DNA from: Pseudonocardia sp. MH-G8
Lineage (GTDB): Bacteria > Actinomycetota > Actinomycetes > Mycobacteriales > Pseudonocardiaceae
Direction of reading: 5' to 3'
Assembly (NCBI RefSeq): GCF_002262885.1
Contig: NZ_NKYF01000001.1
Coordinates: 1,364,001 to 1,428,000, forward strand
Length of the DNA stretch: 64,000 nt
Below the pieces are notes generated by a model. That model was not told the origin of the DNA, did no database searches, and saw nothing but the letters and a program-made list of their open reading frames with translations. Shown piece after piece: positions 35,412-44,131 of the stretch; within the stretch, counting starts at the first letter, position 1, and each line of letters opens with the position of its first letter. Both the position numbers and the translations under genes were made by a program.

Positions 35412-37055
35412 GTGACCACCGCGAGCCCGTCCGCCCCACCCGGCCGCCTCGACCGCGCCCTGGACTGGATCGAGCGCACCGGCAACCGGCTGCCCGAACC
35501 GTTCATCCTGTTCGCGTGGCTCACGCTCGTCGTGGCCGTGCTGTCGTCGGTGATGGCCGCGTTCGGCGTCACGGTCACGATCCCCGGCGAGGCCGAGAGC
35601 ACGCCGGTGCGCGGGGCGTTCAGCGGCGACGGACTGGAGTTCTTCTTCACCGGGCTGGCGGAGAACTTCATCGGGTTCCCGCCGCTGCGCACCGTCGTGA
35701 CGATCATGCTCGCGGTCGGGCTCGCCGAGCGCACAGGCATGCTCGCGGCCCTGATCCGCCTCGCCTTCTCCCGCGCGCCGCGCTGGATGCTGCCCTACGC
35801 GCTGGGGTTCATCGGCGTGAGCGGCAGCGTCATGGCCGACTCGGCGTTCATCATCATCCCGCCGCTGGCCGCCATCGTGTTCCGGGCGGCCGGACGCCAC
35901 CCGGTCGCCGGCCTCATCGGCGGCTTCGCGGCCGCGGGAGCGGGCTACTCCACCTCCCTGTTCATCACCAGCCTCGACGCGCTGTTCGCCGGTATCACCA
36001 ACAGCGTGGCCGCGACGCTGCCGATGGCCGCCACGACGGTCACGCCGATCTCGAACTACTTCTTCAACATCGTCTCGGCGATCGTGCTGAGCCTGCTGGC
36101 GGGCCTGATCATCGACCGCGTGGTGGAGCCGGGCCTCGTGCGCTCGCAGTTCCCCGACACCGAGGTCGACCGCGACGACGTAGTGGGCGACGACGTAGTG
36201 GGCGACGACGACGTGGTCAACGAGAAGCCGGCCGCCGGCGGGAAGGATGACGCCGACCCGATGGCCGAGCCCGTGTCGGCCACCGTCACCCCTGCGGAGC
36301 GGCGCGGCCTGCGCGTCGCCGGCATCACGCTGCTGCTGCTCACGGTCGCGGTGCTGGCGCTCGTGCTCGTGCCGGGCTCCCCGCTGCGCAACGACACCGG
36401 TGGCTACCTCCCGAAGTCCCCGCTGCTGGACTCCGTGGTCACGCTCGTCTTCCTCGCCTTCTTCGTGCCGGCGCTGGCGTACGGCATCGCCGCAGGCGTG
36501 ATCCGGCGGGGCGCGGACGTGCCGCTGCTGATGGGCCGGGCCCTGAAGGACCTGTCCGGGTTCATCGTGCTCGCGTTCATCCTCGGGCAGTTCATCGCGC
36601 TGTTCGCCTGGACCAACATCGGCGCCTGGCTGGCCGTCTCCGGCGCGCAACTGCTGGAGGCGATCGGCCTCACCGGGTTCCCGGCGATCCTCGGGTTCGT
36701 GGTGCTCGCCTCGCTGCTCAACCTGTTCATCATCTCCGGGTCGAGCCTGTGGACGCTGATGGCGAGCGTGTTCGTGCCGCTGTTCCTGCTGCTGGGCTAC
36801 GAACCCGGGTTCGTGCAGGGCGCGTTCCGCGTGGGCGACGCCGCCACCCAGGTCATGACCCCGCTCAACCCGTACATGATCGTGCTGCTGACCTTCGTGC
36901 GGCGCTACCAGCCGAACGCCGGGCTGGGCACGGTGATCGCGAAGATGGTGCCGTTCGTGGTGCCGTTCTGGCTGGCGTGGGTGCTGATCCTGACCGTGTT
37001 CTACGCGTTCGACCTCCCGCTCGGCCCGGGCGTCGACGTCCGCGTCGGCCCCTGA
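35412..37055 (+). CDS. abgT: AbgT-family transporter
   Basis: 547 residues with about eleven hydrophobic helices. AbgT hallmarks: WIERTGNRLPEPFILFAWLT at the N-terminus, VSGSVMADSAFIIIPPLAA, GFAAAGAGYSTSLFITSLDA, FIISGSSLWTLMASVFVPLF and VMTPLNPYMIVLLTFVRRYQ. The cytoplasmic loop (about 245-285) contains an acidic DDVVGDDVVGDDDVV repeat made by short tandem duplications near 36172-36222. Family members import p-aminobenzoyl-glutamate and some export sulfonamides. Operon with the preceding M20 hydrolase. Confidence 0.92.
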   Translation: MTTASPSAPPGRLDRALDWIERTGNRLPEPFILFAWLTLVVAVLSSVMAAFGVTVTIPGEAESTPVRGAFSGDGLEFFFTGLAENFIGFPPLRTVVTIMLAVGLAERTGMLAALIRLAFSRAPRWMLPYALGFIGVSGSVMADSAFIIIPPLAAIVFRAAGRHPVAGLIGGFAAAGAGYSTSLFITSLDALFAGITNSVAATLPMAATTVTPISNYFFNIVSAIVLSLLAGLIIDRVVEPGLVRSQFPDTEVDRDDVVGDDVVGDDDVVNEKPAAGGKDDADPMAEPVSATVTPAERRGLRVAGITLLLLTVAVLALVLVPGSPLRNDTGGYLPKSPLLDSVVTLVFLAFFVPALAYGIAAGVIRRGADVPLLMGRALKDLSGFIVLAFILGQFIALFAWTNIGAWLAVSGAQLLEAIGLTGFPAILGFVVLASLLNLFIISGSSLWTLMASVFVPLFLLLGYEPGFVQGAFRVGDAATQVMTPLNPYMIVLLTFVRRYQPNAGLGTVIAKMVPFVVPFWLAWVLILTVFYAFDLPLGPGVDVRVGP

Positions 37056-37117
37056 CGCCGCCCGCCCGGCGGTCGCACACCGACTTCGGTGCTCACACAG
37101 CGACTGCAGTCGGTGCG

Positions 37118-37720
37118 TCAGCAGTTGGGCGGTGCCAGTACGCCGTGTGCCAGGCGCGTGAGGCCGGCCGCGATCCGCTCCGGGGTGAGCCCGCCGGCAC
37201 GCTGGTGCCCGAACACCTCGGCCGCGAGCGGGGCCAGCAAGGTGTCCACCAGCGCGTCCGGATCCGGGACCGCGGCCTCGACGAGCAGGGCCCGGACGTG
37301 CGCACGCCAGAACCCATAGGACCCCACGGCGAACCGCGCCGACCCCGCGTCCAGCGCGATCACCAGGGGCAGATGGGCCTCCAGGTGCGCGACCATCGCC
37401 GCGTAGAACGCCGCGAGCCGCTCGGCGGGGGCGGCCCCGGGCCCCAGCGGCGGCTCGCCCCGCAGCAGCCGTTCCTGCAGGTCCCGCTCGTGGTCGCCGA
37501 GCAGCGCCTCGGCGATCGCGGGGACGTCCGGGTAACGCCGGTACAGCGTGGCCCGGCCCACGCCCGCGGCGCGGGCGACGTCGTCCATCGTGACCGCGCG
37601 CGGATCCCCACCACCGCGAAACAGGTCCGCGGCTGCGGCGAGGATCCGCGCCCGGTTCCGGGCGGCGTCGGCCCGCTCGGCGGGCGGGGCCCCCACGCGC
37701 GGCGGCTCGACGCTGGACAT
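37118..37720 (-). CDS. TetR-family regulator of the SMR/azoreductase operon
   Basis: 200 residues. HTH at about 30-70 (AVTMDDVARAAGVGRATLYR RYPDVPAIAEALL). It is the last gene of a minus-strand operon azoR-SMR-tetR, 9 nt after the SMR stop, and probably represses that operon through the inverted repeats at 38768-38823. A small CGACTGCAGTCG palindrome lies downstream between it and abgT. Confidence 0.82.
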   Translation of the reverse strand: MSSVEPPRVGAPPAERADAARNRARILAAAADLFRGGGDPRAVTMDDVARAAGVGRATLYRRYPDVPAIAEALLGDHERDLQERLLRGEPPLGPGAAPAERLAAFYAAMVAHLEAHLPLVIALDAGSARFAVGSYGFWRAHVRALLVEAAVPDPDALVDTLLAPLAAEVFGHQRAGGLTPERIAAGLTRLAHGVLAPPNC

Positions 37721-37729
37721 CGGCCCAGG

Positions 37730-38050
37730 CTAAGCAATCCCGTGGGCCAGCAGCACCCCGCCCACGATCAGCACCAGCGCGCCGATCCGCGCCGGCGTGA
37801 TCGGGTCGTGGTGCACCGCCAGCCCGACCAGCACGGCCCCGGCCGCCCCCATCCCGGTGAAGACCACGTAGGCCGTGCTCACCGGCACGCCCTCGAGCGT
37901 GGCCCGTGCGAGCATCCAGATGATCGCCACGCACAGCGCGACGCACAGCAGACTCGGCCAGAGCCGCGTGAGCCCCTTCGTGGGCGGGATGCTCTGCGCC
38001 CACGCGATCTCCACGACGCCTGCCGCGAGCAGCCACATCCATCCATTCAT
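37730..38050 (-). CDS. SMR-family transporter, Gdx/SugE-like
   Basis: 106 residues with four transmembrane helices, the standard SMR length. The essential membrane glutamate is in LLAAGVVEIAWAQSI, and PPTKGLTRLWPSLLCVALC plus GVPVSTAYVVFTGMGAAGAV match the guanidinium-exporter (Gdx, formerly SugE) subgroup more than EmrE. Exports guanidinium or quaternary ammonium compounds by proton exchange as a dimer. Lies between azoR (38 nt upstream) and tetR. Confidence 0.8.
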   Translation of the reverse strand: MNGWMWLLAAGVVEIAWAQSIPPTKGLTRLWPSLLCVALCVAIIWMLARATLEGVPVSTAYVVFTGMGAAGAVLVGLAVHHDPITPARIGALVLIVGGVLLAHGIA

Positions 38051-38088
38051 GCGCGTCCTCGTCCCGGTTCCCGCATCCGCCGAGCTGC

Positions 38089-38751
38089 TCACGCCACGGC
38101 CGGCGAGTACGCCGCGACCAGCCGGTCGACCTGCGCCTCGGCGACCGCCACCGACGCCTCGTGCTCGGGACGGCGCCCCGCGAGCACCGGGTCGACGAGC
38201 GCGTTGGTCAGCTCCGGGGTCACGAACGCCACGTCGGTGACGCCGAAGTGGCCGTCGAGGAAGTCGCGCAGGTAGTCGGCCGCGTGCTCGACGGCCGCAC
38301 GCGGCGTGCCCGGCAGGTAGGTGCCGCCGCGGGCGCAGACGACCACGAACCGGGTGCCGGTGAGCGCCATGCGCGGGAAGGTGACCTGGTCGATCCACGC
38401 CTTGAGCGCGGCCGGGACCGTGAAGTTGTACATGGGCGTCGCCACGAGCACGACGTCCGCCGCGAGCAGCTCGTCGAGCAGCGGGGCGACCACGTCCCAC
38501 GCCGCCTGCTGGGCGGGGGTCCGCACGACCTCGGCGTAGCGGCGGGGGTCGGTGATCCGCCGCCGCATCACCTCGTCGCACAGCTCGGTCCACGCCTCGC
38601 CGATGAACGGGACGGGGTCGGCGGCGAGGTCGCGGTGGACGTAGCCGGCACCGGGGTGCGCGGCGCGCCAGCCGGTGGCGAAGCGGTCGCCGAAGCGGCG
38701 GGAGAACGAGCGGGAACGCGCGCTGGCGTCCAGGTGCAGCAGGCCGGGCAC
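38089..38751 (-). CDS. azoR: FMN-dependent NADH:quinone/azo oxidoreductase (AzoR)
   Basis: 220 residues from GTG 38751 with GGAGG 5 nt upstream. Flavodoxin-like fold: LLHLDASARSRSFSRRFGDR phosphate loop, VVLVATPMYNFTVPAALKAW IDQVTFPRMAL and VVVCARGGTYL. AzoR-type enzymes reduce quinones and azo compounds in two-electron steps with FMN and NAD(P)H and protect from electrophile stress. First gene of azoR-SMR-tetR. Confidence 0.88.
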   Translation of the reverse strand: MPGLLHLDASARSRSFSRRFGDRFATGWRAAHPGAGYVHRDLAADPVPFIGEAWTELCDEVMRRRITDPRRYAEVVRTPAQQAAWDVVAPLLDELLAADVVLVATPMYNFTVPAALKAWIDQVTFPRMALTGTRFVVVCARGGTYLPGTPRAAVEHAADYLRDFLDGHFGVTDVAFVTPELTNALVDPVLAGRRPEHEASVAVAEAQVDRLVAAYSPAVA

Positions 38752-38767
38752 GGCAGCCTCCGAGGGC

Positions 38768-38823
38768 AGTAAGTGGACAGTATGACCACTTCTACCCTCA
38801 TGCGGACACGCTGTCCACTTACT
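38768..38823. promoter_or_regulatory. Inverted repeats in the azoR promoter region
   Basis: Perfect 13-bp arms AGTAAGTGGACAG (38768-38780) and CTGTCCACTTACT (38811-38823). A third half-site CCACTT at 38785-38790 makes an inner AAGTGG-N8-CCACTT pair. They lie 17-72 nt upstream of azoR and fit operators of the TetR protein encoded at the end of the operon. The distal arm overlaps the stop codon of the upstream dehydrogenase gene. Confidence 0.55.
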
Positions 38824-39811
38824 TGTGCGGCATCACCTGGATCTTGCGCCCGACACCCTGGCGGAACTGCTCCAGCGCGGCCGGGTACTCCTCCAACCCC
38901 ATCCGGTGGCTGATCATCACGTCCGGGCGGATCGCGCCGCCGGCGAACAGCTCCGCGGCGCGCTCGAAGCTGTGCAGCACGGCCATCGAGCCGACGACGC
39001 GGATCTCCTTGTTGTAGATCCGGTACGGCGAGAACGATGCGGTGGCACCCTCGTTGGCCACACCGAACTGCTGGAACGTCCCGCCGGGCGCCACGCGGCC
39101 CAGGCCGTCCTCGATGGCGGCGACCACGCCGGTGCAGTCGACCACCACCTCCCAGCCCCGCGGGCGGTCCAGCTCGTCCGCGCTGGTGGCGGTGGCGGTG
39201 CAGCCCAGCTCGCGCGCCGTCTCCAGCCGGGCCGGGTTGAGGTCGACCACCTCGACGCCCGCCGCGCCCGCCCGCTTCGCCAGCTCCATCATCATCAGGC
39301 CCATCGTGCCGGCCCCGTAGATGAGGAAGTGGTCCCCGAGCTGCGGCGCGAGCACGTCGAAGCCGCGCACCGCGCACGACAGCGGCTCGATCAGCGCGGC
39401 ATCAGCCGGCGTGACGCTGTCGGGCAGCCGCACGCAGTTGGCCACCGGGGCCACCGCGAACTCGGCGGCCCCGCCCCCCGTGCTGACGCCGATCGCGCCC
39501 CAGCGCTCGCACAGGTTGCCGCGCCCGCGCCTGCAGTAGTGGCACTCGTGGCAGTACAGCGACGGGTCCACGGCCACCTGGTCGCCCACCCGCAGCTCGG
39601 TGACGTCCGCGCCCAGCGCCACCACCTCGCCGGCGAACTCGTGCCCGGGCACGACCGGCAGCGTCGGGGCGAACTCCCCCTCGGCGATGTGCAGGTCGGT
39701 GCCGCAGATCCCGCACCCGGCGACCGACACCACGACCTCCCGCGGCCCCGGTGTCGGGTCGGGCACCGTCTCCACGGTCACGGAGTCGGCGCTGATGACC
39801 GCCGCTCTCAT
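38819..39811 (-). CDS. Zinc-dependent alcohol/polyol dehydrogenase (MDR family)
   Basis: 330 residues. Catalytic zinc site GCGICGTDLH and GHEFAGEV, structural zinc lobe CHECHYCRRGRGNLC, and Rossmann motif YGAGTMGLMMME. Similar in layout to sorbitol/threonine-type dehydrogenases. It is the last gene of the polyol ABC operon, its ATG overlapping the stop of the permease gene by 1 nt, so it most likely oxidises the imported polyol or sugar. Confidence 0.88.
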   Translation of the reverse strand: MRAAVISADSVTVETVPDPTPGPREVVVSVAGCGICGTDLHIAEGEFAPTLPVVPGHEFAGEVVALGADVTELRVGDQVAVDPSLYCHECHYCRRGRGNLCERWGAIGVSTGGGAAEFAVAPVANCVRLPDSVTPADAALIEPLSCAVRGFDVLAPQLGDHFLIYGAGTMGLMMMELAKRAGAAGVEVVDLNPARLETARELGCTATATSADELDRPRGWEVVVDCTGVVAAIEDGLGRVAPGGTFQQFGVANEGATASFSPYRIYNKEIRVVGSMAVLHSFERAAELFAGGAIRPDVMISHRMGLEEYPAALEQFRQGVGRKIQVMPHK

Positions 39812-40689
39812 TACTTGATCGCTCCCAGCGAGAGCCCCTGCACGAGCTTGTCCTGCGCCGCGAACCCGGCGATCAGCACCGGCAGCGACACGACCACCGA
39901 CGCCGCGCACACCGTGGCCAGGAACAGCCCCTGGCTGGTGACGAAGCCGGTGAGGAACACGGGTGCGGTCTGCGCCGTGGTGGCGGTGAGCACGCGGGCG
40001 AACAGCAGCTCGTTCCAGCTGAAGATGAAGCAGATCAGCGACGTGGCCGCGATCCCCGGCAGCACCATCGGCACGACGACGGTGCGCAGCGTGCGCGGCA
40101 GGCTGCAGCCGTCGATCGAGGCGGCCTCGAGCACCTCGACCGGCACCTCGGCGAGGAACGAGCGCATCATCCAGACCGCGATCGGCAGGTTCATCGAGGT
40201 GTACAGGATGATCAGCAGCCAGATGTTGTCGAGCATCCCGATGCTCTGCGCGATCAGGTAGACCGGCAGCAGGCCCGCCACGACCGGCAGCATCTTCGTG
40301 GACAGGAAGAAGAACAGCACGTCGGTCCACTTGCGCACCGGCCGGATCGACAGCGCGTACGCCGCCGGGATCGCGAGCACGAGCACGAGCGCCGTGGACA
40401 CCACGCTCGCCGTCATCGAGTTGAGCAGCGGCGGCCACGGGCTGGCGCCGGTCTGCGCCCCGAAGAAGTTCGCGTAGCCGTCGAGGGTGAGCGGCGCGAA
40501 CAGCGACGGCGGGTTGGTGGCGGCGTCGGCCTCGCTGTGGAAGGACGTGAGCGCCATCCACAGCACCGGCAGCACGAACAGCACACCGACGATCCATGCC
40601 ACGACCGTCAGCACGGACCCGACCGGGTTGCGGGGTGGCGCGTTCACCCGCGGCGCGGCGGCGCGCGGTGCGTCCAGGGTCGCGGTCAT
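39811..40689 (-). CDS. ABC sugar/polyol transporter permease (MalG/SmoG type)
   Basis: 292 residues, six transmembrane helices after a Pro/Ala-rich N-terminus. The EAA loop that docks the ATPase is EAASIDGCSLPRTLRTVVVP (about residue 190). LPVLWMALTSFHSEADAATN PPSLFAP resembles mannitol/sorbitol permeases. No ATPase gene is in the operon, so it must use a shared MsiK-like ATPase, which is common in actinobacteria. ATGA overlap with the upstream permease. Confidence 0.9.
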   Translation of the reverse strand: MTATLDAPRAAAPRVNAPPRNPVGSVLTVVAWIVGVLFVLPVLWMALTSFHSEADAATNPPSLFAPLTLDGYANFFGAQTGASPWPPLLNSMTASVVSTALVLVLAIPAAYALSIRPVRKWTDVLFFFLSTKMLPVVAGLLPVYLIAQSIGMLDNIWLLIILYTSMNLPIAVWMMRSFLAEVPVEVLEAASIDGCSLPRTLRTVVVPMVLPGIAATSLICFIFSWNELLFARVLTATTAQTAPVFLTGFVTSQGLFLATVCAASVVVSLPVLIAGFAAQDKLVQGLSLGAIK

Positions 40690-41636
40690 CGGGCCCCCTC
40701 CTCACGGAACAGCGACGACACGGTGCGCAGGGCGAGGGTCGCGATGATGATCGTCCCGATCACGACGACGACGCCCGCGGCGGAGGCACGGCCGTAGTCC
40801 TGCGCGTTGTAGAAGGTCTGGTAGATCGTGTACGGCAGGTTGGCGGTGCCCAGGCCGCCCGAGGTGATCGTGAAGACGGCGTCGAAGTTCTGCACGATGT
40901 AGATCGAGCCGAGCAGCCCGCCCAGCTCCAGGTACTGGCGCAGGTGCGGGAACGTCATGTGCCGGAAGATCTGCCACGCCGTGCAGCCGTCGATCTTGGC
41001 GGCCTCGATCACGTCCAGCGGCTTGCTCTGCAGGCCCGCCAGCAGGATCAGCATCATGAACGGCGTCCACTGCCAGACCAGCGAGGCCACCACCGCCGTG
41101 AGCGGCATGGTGGACACCCAGTCCGGCTGCGGCGCGCCGTCGCCGAAGATCCACGTCAGCACGCCGTTGAACAGCCCGTACTCCGGGTTGTAGAGCGCGT
41201 GCTTCCACACCAGCGCCGCCGCCACCGGCACCACGAGGAACGGCGTGATCATCATCGTGCGGACGAACCCGCGTCCGCGGAACGCCCGGTCCAGCAGCAG
41301 TGCGATCAGCAGCCCGAGCACGAGGCTGACCAGCACCACCGACACCGTGAGCAGGATCGTCGTGACGATCGAGTCGCGGGTGTTGACGTCGGTGAGGACG
41401 CGCCGGAAGTTGTCGAACCCGGCGAACCCACGCTCGTCGGGGTAGTAGGCGTTCCAGTTCATGAACGAGATGATCAGCGTGCCGAGGAACGGCAACTGCG
41501 TCACGATGATCAGGAAGATCAGCGCGGGCAGCAGCGGGGCGCGCCGCGCCCAGTCACCGGCGCGCCGCATCGCCGTGTCCTGCCCCGGCCCGGGTCGCGC
41601 CTCCGACGGGGTGCGTGGTTCGAGTGCGGTGCTCAT
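40686..41636 (-). CDS. ABC sugar/polyol transporter permease (MalF/SmoF type)
   Basis: 316 residues, six transmembrane helices. EAA loop EAAKIDGCTAWQIFRHMTFP (about residue 222). The N-terminal 30 residues are charged and disordered. Heterodimer partner of the following permease; starts and stops overlap both neighbours by 4 nt, indicating tight coupling in the binding protein-permease-permease-dehydrogenase operon. Confidence 0.9.
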   Translation of the reverse strand: MSTALEPRTPSEARPGPGQDTAMRRAGDWARRAPLLPALIFLIIVTQLPFLGTLIISFMNWNAYYPDERGFAGFDNFRRVLTDVNTRDSIVTTILLTVSVVLVSLVLGLLIALLLDRAFRGRGFVRTMMITPFLVVPVAAALVWKHALYNPEYGLFNGVLTWIFGDGAPQPDWVSTMPLTAVVASLVWQWTPFMMLILLAGLQSKPLDVIEAAKIDGCTAWQIFRHMTFPHLRQYLELGGLLGSIYIVQNFDAVFTITSGGLGTANLPYTIYQTFYNAQDYGRASAAGVVVVIGTIIIATLALRTVSSLFREEGAR

Positions 41637-43000
41637 GACTCACCCTCCACCCGGGAGCGGTACCGCTCCGCGACGTCGTCGGCCAGCTGTTGGCCCCGGT
41701 CGAGGGCCTCGTCCACCGTGACCAGCCCGGCGATCGCCGAGCTCACCTCCTGCGACACCTGCGTCCCCATGTCGGGGAACTCCGGGATCCCGACGAACTG
41801 GATGCCCAGCGCGGGCCGCGGCTGCACGCCGGGGTTCGTCGGGTCGGCGGTCAGGATCGCATCGCGGGTCTGCTCGGCGAAGGCGCCGGCCTCGGCCAGG
41901 TACTCCGGGTTCTCGTACGTCGACGCCCGCTTGCCCGCCGGCACGTCCGCCCAGCCGACCTGCTCGCCGACCAGCTGCTCGTACTCCTTGCTCGACGCCC
42001 ACGAGACGAACTCCCACGCGGCGTCCTTCTTCTCGCTGGCCGCCTGGATCCCCCACGCCCAGGCGTACAGCCAGCCGGCGCTGTCGGTCTCGACCACCGG
42101 TGCGGGGGCGTAACCGATCTTGCCGCGCACCGGCGAGTCGGCGGCCTCCAGCGAGCCCGCCGCGGACGTGGCGTCGTACCACATGGCGGCGTTGCCCTGG
42201 ACCATGTTGTTGAGGCACTCGGTGAAGCCGGCCTGCGGGGCGCCTGCCTCGCCGTGCTCGCGCACCAGGTCCACGTAGAACTGCACGGCCTCGCGGAACT
42301 CCGGCGCGTTCACCTCGGCCTGCCAGTCCTCGGTGAACCAGGTGCCGCCGAACGTGTTGACCACGGTGGTCAGCGGCGCGAAGACCTGCCCCCAGCCCGG
42401 CTGGCCGCGCAGGCAGATCCCGGCCATCCCGGGCTGCACGCCGTCGAGGCTGGCGGCGATGTCGGCCACCTGCGGCCAGGTCGGCTGCTCGGGCATCGTG
42501 ATGCCGGCCGACTCCAGCACGTCCTTGCGGTACATGAGGAACGACGACTCGCCGTAGAACGGCTGGCCGTAGATCTGCCCGTCCGGGCCGCTGAGCGACT
42601 TCACCATCGACGGGAGGATGTCGGCCTGGTCGAACTCGGGGTCCGCCTCGAGGTAGGGGTCCATCGGCGCGATCCAGCCGCTGCGGGCGTAGATCGGGAT
42701 CTCGAAGTTGGAGAGCGACGCGACGTCGTACTGGCCGGCCTGGCTCGAGAACTCCTGGCTGATCTTGTCGCGGACGTCGTTCTCGGGCAGCACCGTGAAG
42801 TTCACGTTGATGCCGGTCTCCCGCGTGAAGTGCTCGGCCGTGAGCCGCTGCAGGTCCACCATCTGCGGGTTGTTGACCATCAGCACCGTGATGCTGTTCG
42901 CCCCGCCGCCGCCGACGCTGCCGCCCCACCCCGCGCAGGCCGTGCTCGTCAGCAGCAGGACCAGGGCGAGCAGCGCACCGCGCATGCCCCTTCGCCTCAT
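41633..43000 (-). CDS. Extracellular solute-binding lipoprotein of the polyol ABC system
   Basis: 455 residues. Lipoprotein signal with lipobox LTSTAC (Cys about 21), then the SBP family-1 fold: ITVLMVNNPQMVDLQRLTAE, YDVASLSNFEIPIYARSGWI, and YGQPFYGESSFLMYRKDVLE. The opening resembles SmoE-type sorbitol/mannitol binders. Captures the substrate outside the membrane for the two permeases. Upstream, an operator CGCTCA-N2-TGAGCG at 43031-43044 lies 31 nt before the ATG. Confidence 0.9.
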   Translation of the reverse strand: MRRRGMRGALLALVLLLTSTACAGWGGSVGGGGANSITVLMVNNPQMVDLQRLTAEHFTRETGINVNFTVLPENDVRDKISQEFSSQAGQYDVASLSNFEIPIYARSGWIAPMDPYLEADPEFDQADILPSMVKSLSGPDGQIYGQPFYGESSFLMYRKDVLESAGITMPEQPTWPQVADIAASLDGVQPGMAGICLRGQPGWGQVFAPLTTVVNTFGGTWFTEDWQAEVNAPEFREAVQFYVDLVREHGEAGAPQAGFTECLNNMVQGNAAMWYDATSAAGSLEAADSPVRGKIGYAPAPVVETDSAGWLYAWAWGIQAASEKKDAAWEFVSWASSKEYEQLVGEQVGWADVPAGKRASTYENPEYLAEAGAFAEQTRDAILTADPTNPGVQPRPALGIQFVGIPEFPDMGTQVSQEVSSAIAGLVTVDEALDRGQQLADDVAERYRSRVEGES

Positions 43001-43030
43001 CGCGACCCCTCCTGGGCGTCTCTCCTGGCC

Positions 43031-43044
43031 CGCTCACATGAGCG
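43031..43044. promoter_or_regulatory. SorC operator 1 (CGCTCACATGAGCG)
   Basis: 6-bp perfect arms, 31 nt upstream of the binding-protein gene. Identical arms to operator 2, 92 bp away in the same divergent gap, which makes it a likely site for the adjacent SorC-family regulator. Confidence 0.65.
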
Positions 43045-43122
43045 CAGCCTCGATCACACGATCGGAAGTGTGGCAACGGAATCCCGCCAGTTCAATGCCT
43101 TGTGCAAGAATGGGCGCGCTAC

Positions 43123-43136
43123 CGCTCATATGAGCG
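43123..43136. promoter_or_regulatory. SorC operator 2 (CGCTCATATGAGCG)
   Basis: Perfect 14-bp palindrome 13 nt upstream of the regulator's GTG, overlapping the edge of its ribosome binding site region. It could mediate autoregulation and, with operator 1, DNA looping. Confidence 0.65.
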
Positions 43137-43149
43137 CGGGAGGTTTCCG

Positions 43150-44115
43150 GTGGCCACGACCGACGAGAGCGCCCACGGGCCCGCACAGCTCGTGCTGACG
43201 GCGTCCGTCGCGCGCCGCTACTACCTCGACGGCCGCTCCAAGGTGGAGATCGCGCAGGAATTCGCGCTGAGCCGGTTCAAGGTCGCCCGCCTCCTCGACG
43301 ACGCGCGCAGCAGCGGGCTCGTCCGGATCGAGATCGGCCACCCCGGCTCCGTCGACGTCGAACTCTCCGGGCGGCTCATGTCGGCGCTGGGCCTGACGCA
43401 CTGCGTCGTCACCGACACCCCCGACGACCTGCCGGCCACGATGCGCGAGCACCTCGGAGCCGCGGCCGCCGAGCTGCTCACCGAGATCGTCACCCCCGAC
43501 GACGTCCTCGGGCTGTCCTGGGCCCGCTCGGTGAGCGCGATGGCCACCGCCCTGCGCCGGCTCGCCGCCGTCCCGGTCGTCCAGCTCACCGGTGCGCTCG
43601 CGCGCTCGGGCGTCGACGACAGCTCCATCGAGGTGGTCCGCGACGTCGCCCGCGTGGCCGGCGGGCCCGCGTACTACTTCTACGCACCGATGTCCGTGCC
43701 CGACGCGGCCACCGCGCGGGCCCTGCGCCGGCAACCGGAGGTCGCGCAGGCGTTCACCCGCATCGACTCGGTCACGCGGGCGGTCGCCGGCGTCGGCGCG
43801 TGGGAACCCGAGCAGTCCACCCTCTACGACGCCACCGCCGAGGCGGAACGCCGCGAGCTCGCGCACCGCGGCGTGTGCGCCGAGATCTCCGGAGTGCTCG
43901 TCGACGCGGCCGGGGAGCCGGTACGGTCCGAACTGACCGAGCGGATGATCGGCATCAACGCCGAGCAGATGCGCGCGGTTCCCGAGGTGATCGCGATCGT
44001 GTACGGGCCGGCGAAGGTGCGGGCCGTGCTCGCTGCTGTGCGGGGTGGGATGGTGAACAGCCTGGTGACGCACTCGACCCTGGCCGAGTCGCTGATCGCG
44101 ACGGCCGCGGAATGA
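43150..44115 (+). CDS. SorC/DeoR-type sugar-responsive regulator of the polyol operon
   Basis: 321 residues from GTG 43150, chosen because GGGAGG lies 6 nt upstream. N-terminal HTH in VARRYYLDGRSKVEIAQEFA then LSRFKVARLLDDAR (about 18-55), followed by the SorC sugar-binding domain (DVLGLSWARSVSAMATALRR, VVQLTGALARSG, GVCAEISGVLVDAAGEPV). SorC proteins bind phosphorylated sugars or polyols as effectors. Divergent from the ABC operon with two matching palindromes between them, so control of import and oxidation genes is likely. Confidence 0.88.
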   Translation: MATTDESAHGPAQLVLTASVARRYYLDGRSKVEIAQEFALSRFKVARLLDDARSSGLVRIEIGHPGSVDVELSGRLMSALGLTHCVVTDTPDDLPATMREHLGAAAAELLTEIVTPDDVLGLSWARSVSAMATALRRLAAVPVVQLTGALARSGVDDSSIEVVRDVARVAGGPAYYFYAPMSVPDAATARALRRQPEVAQAFTRIDSVTRAVAGVGAWEPEQSTLYDATAEAERRELAHRGVCAEISGVLVDAAGEPVRSELTERMIGINAEQMRAVPEVIAIVYGPAKVRAVLAAVRGGMVNSLVTHSTLAESLIATAAE

Positions 44116-44131
44116 GAGCGGGGGCCTGACG

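Noticed and set aside
37118..44115. Genomic island or horizontally acquired block
   Set aside because: GC content and codon use look like the rest, with no integrase, tRNA junction or IS ends.
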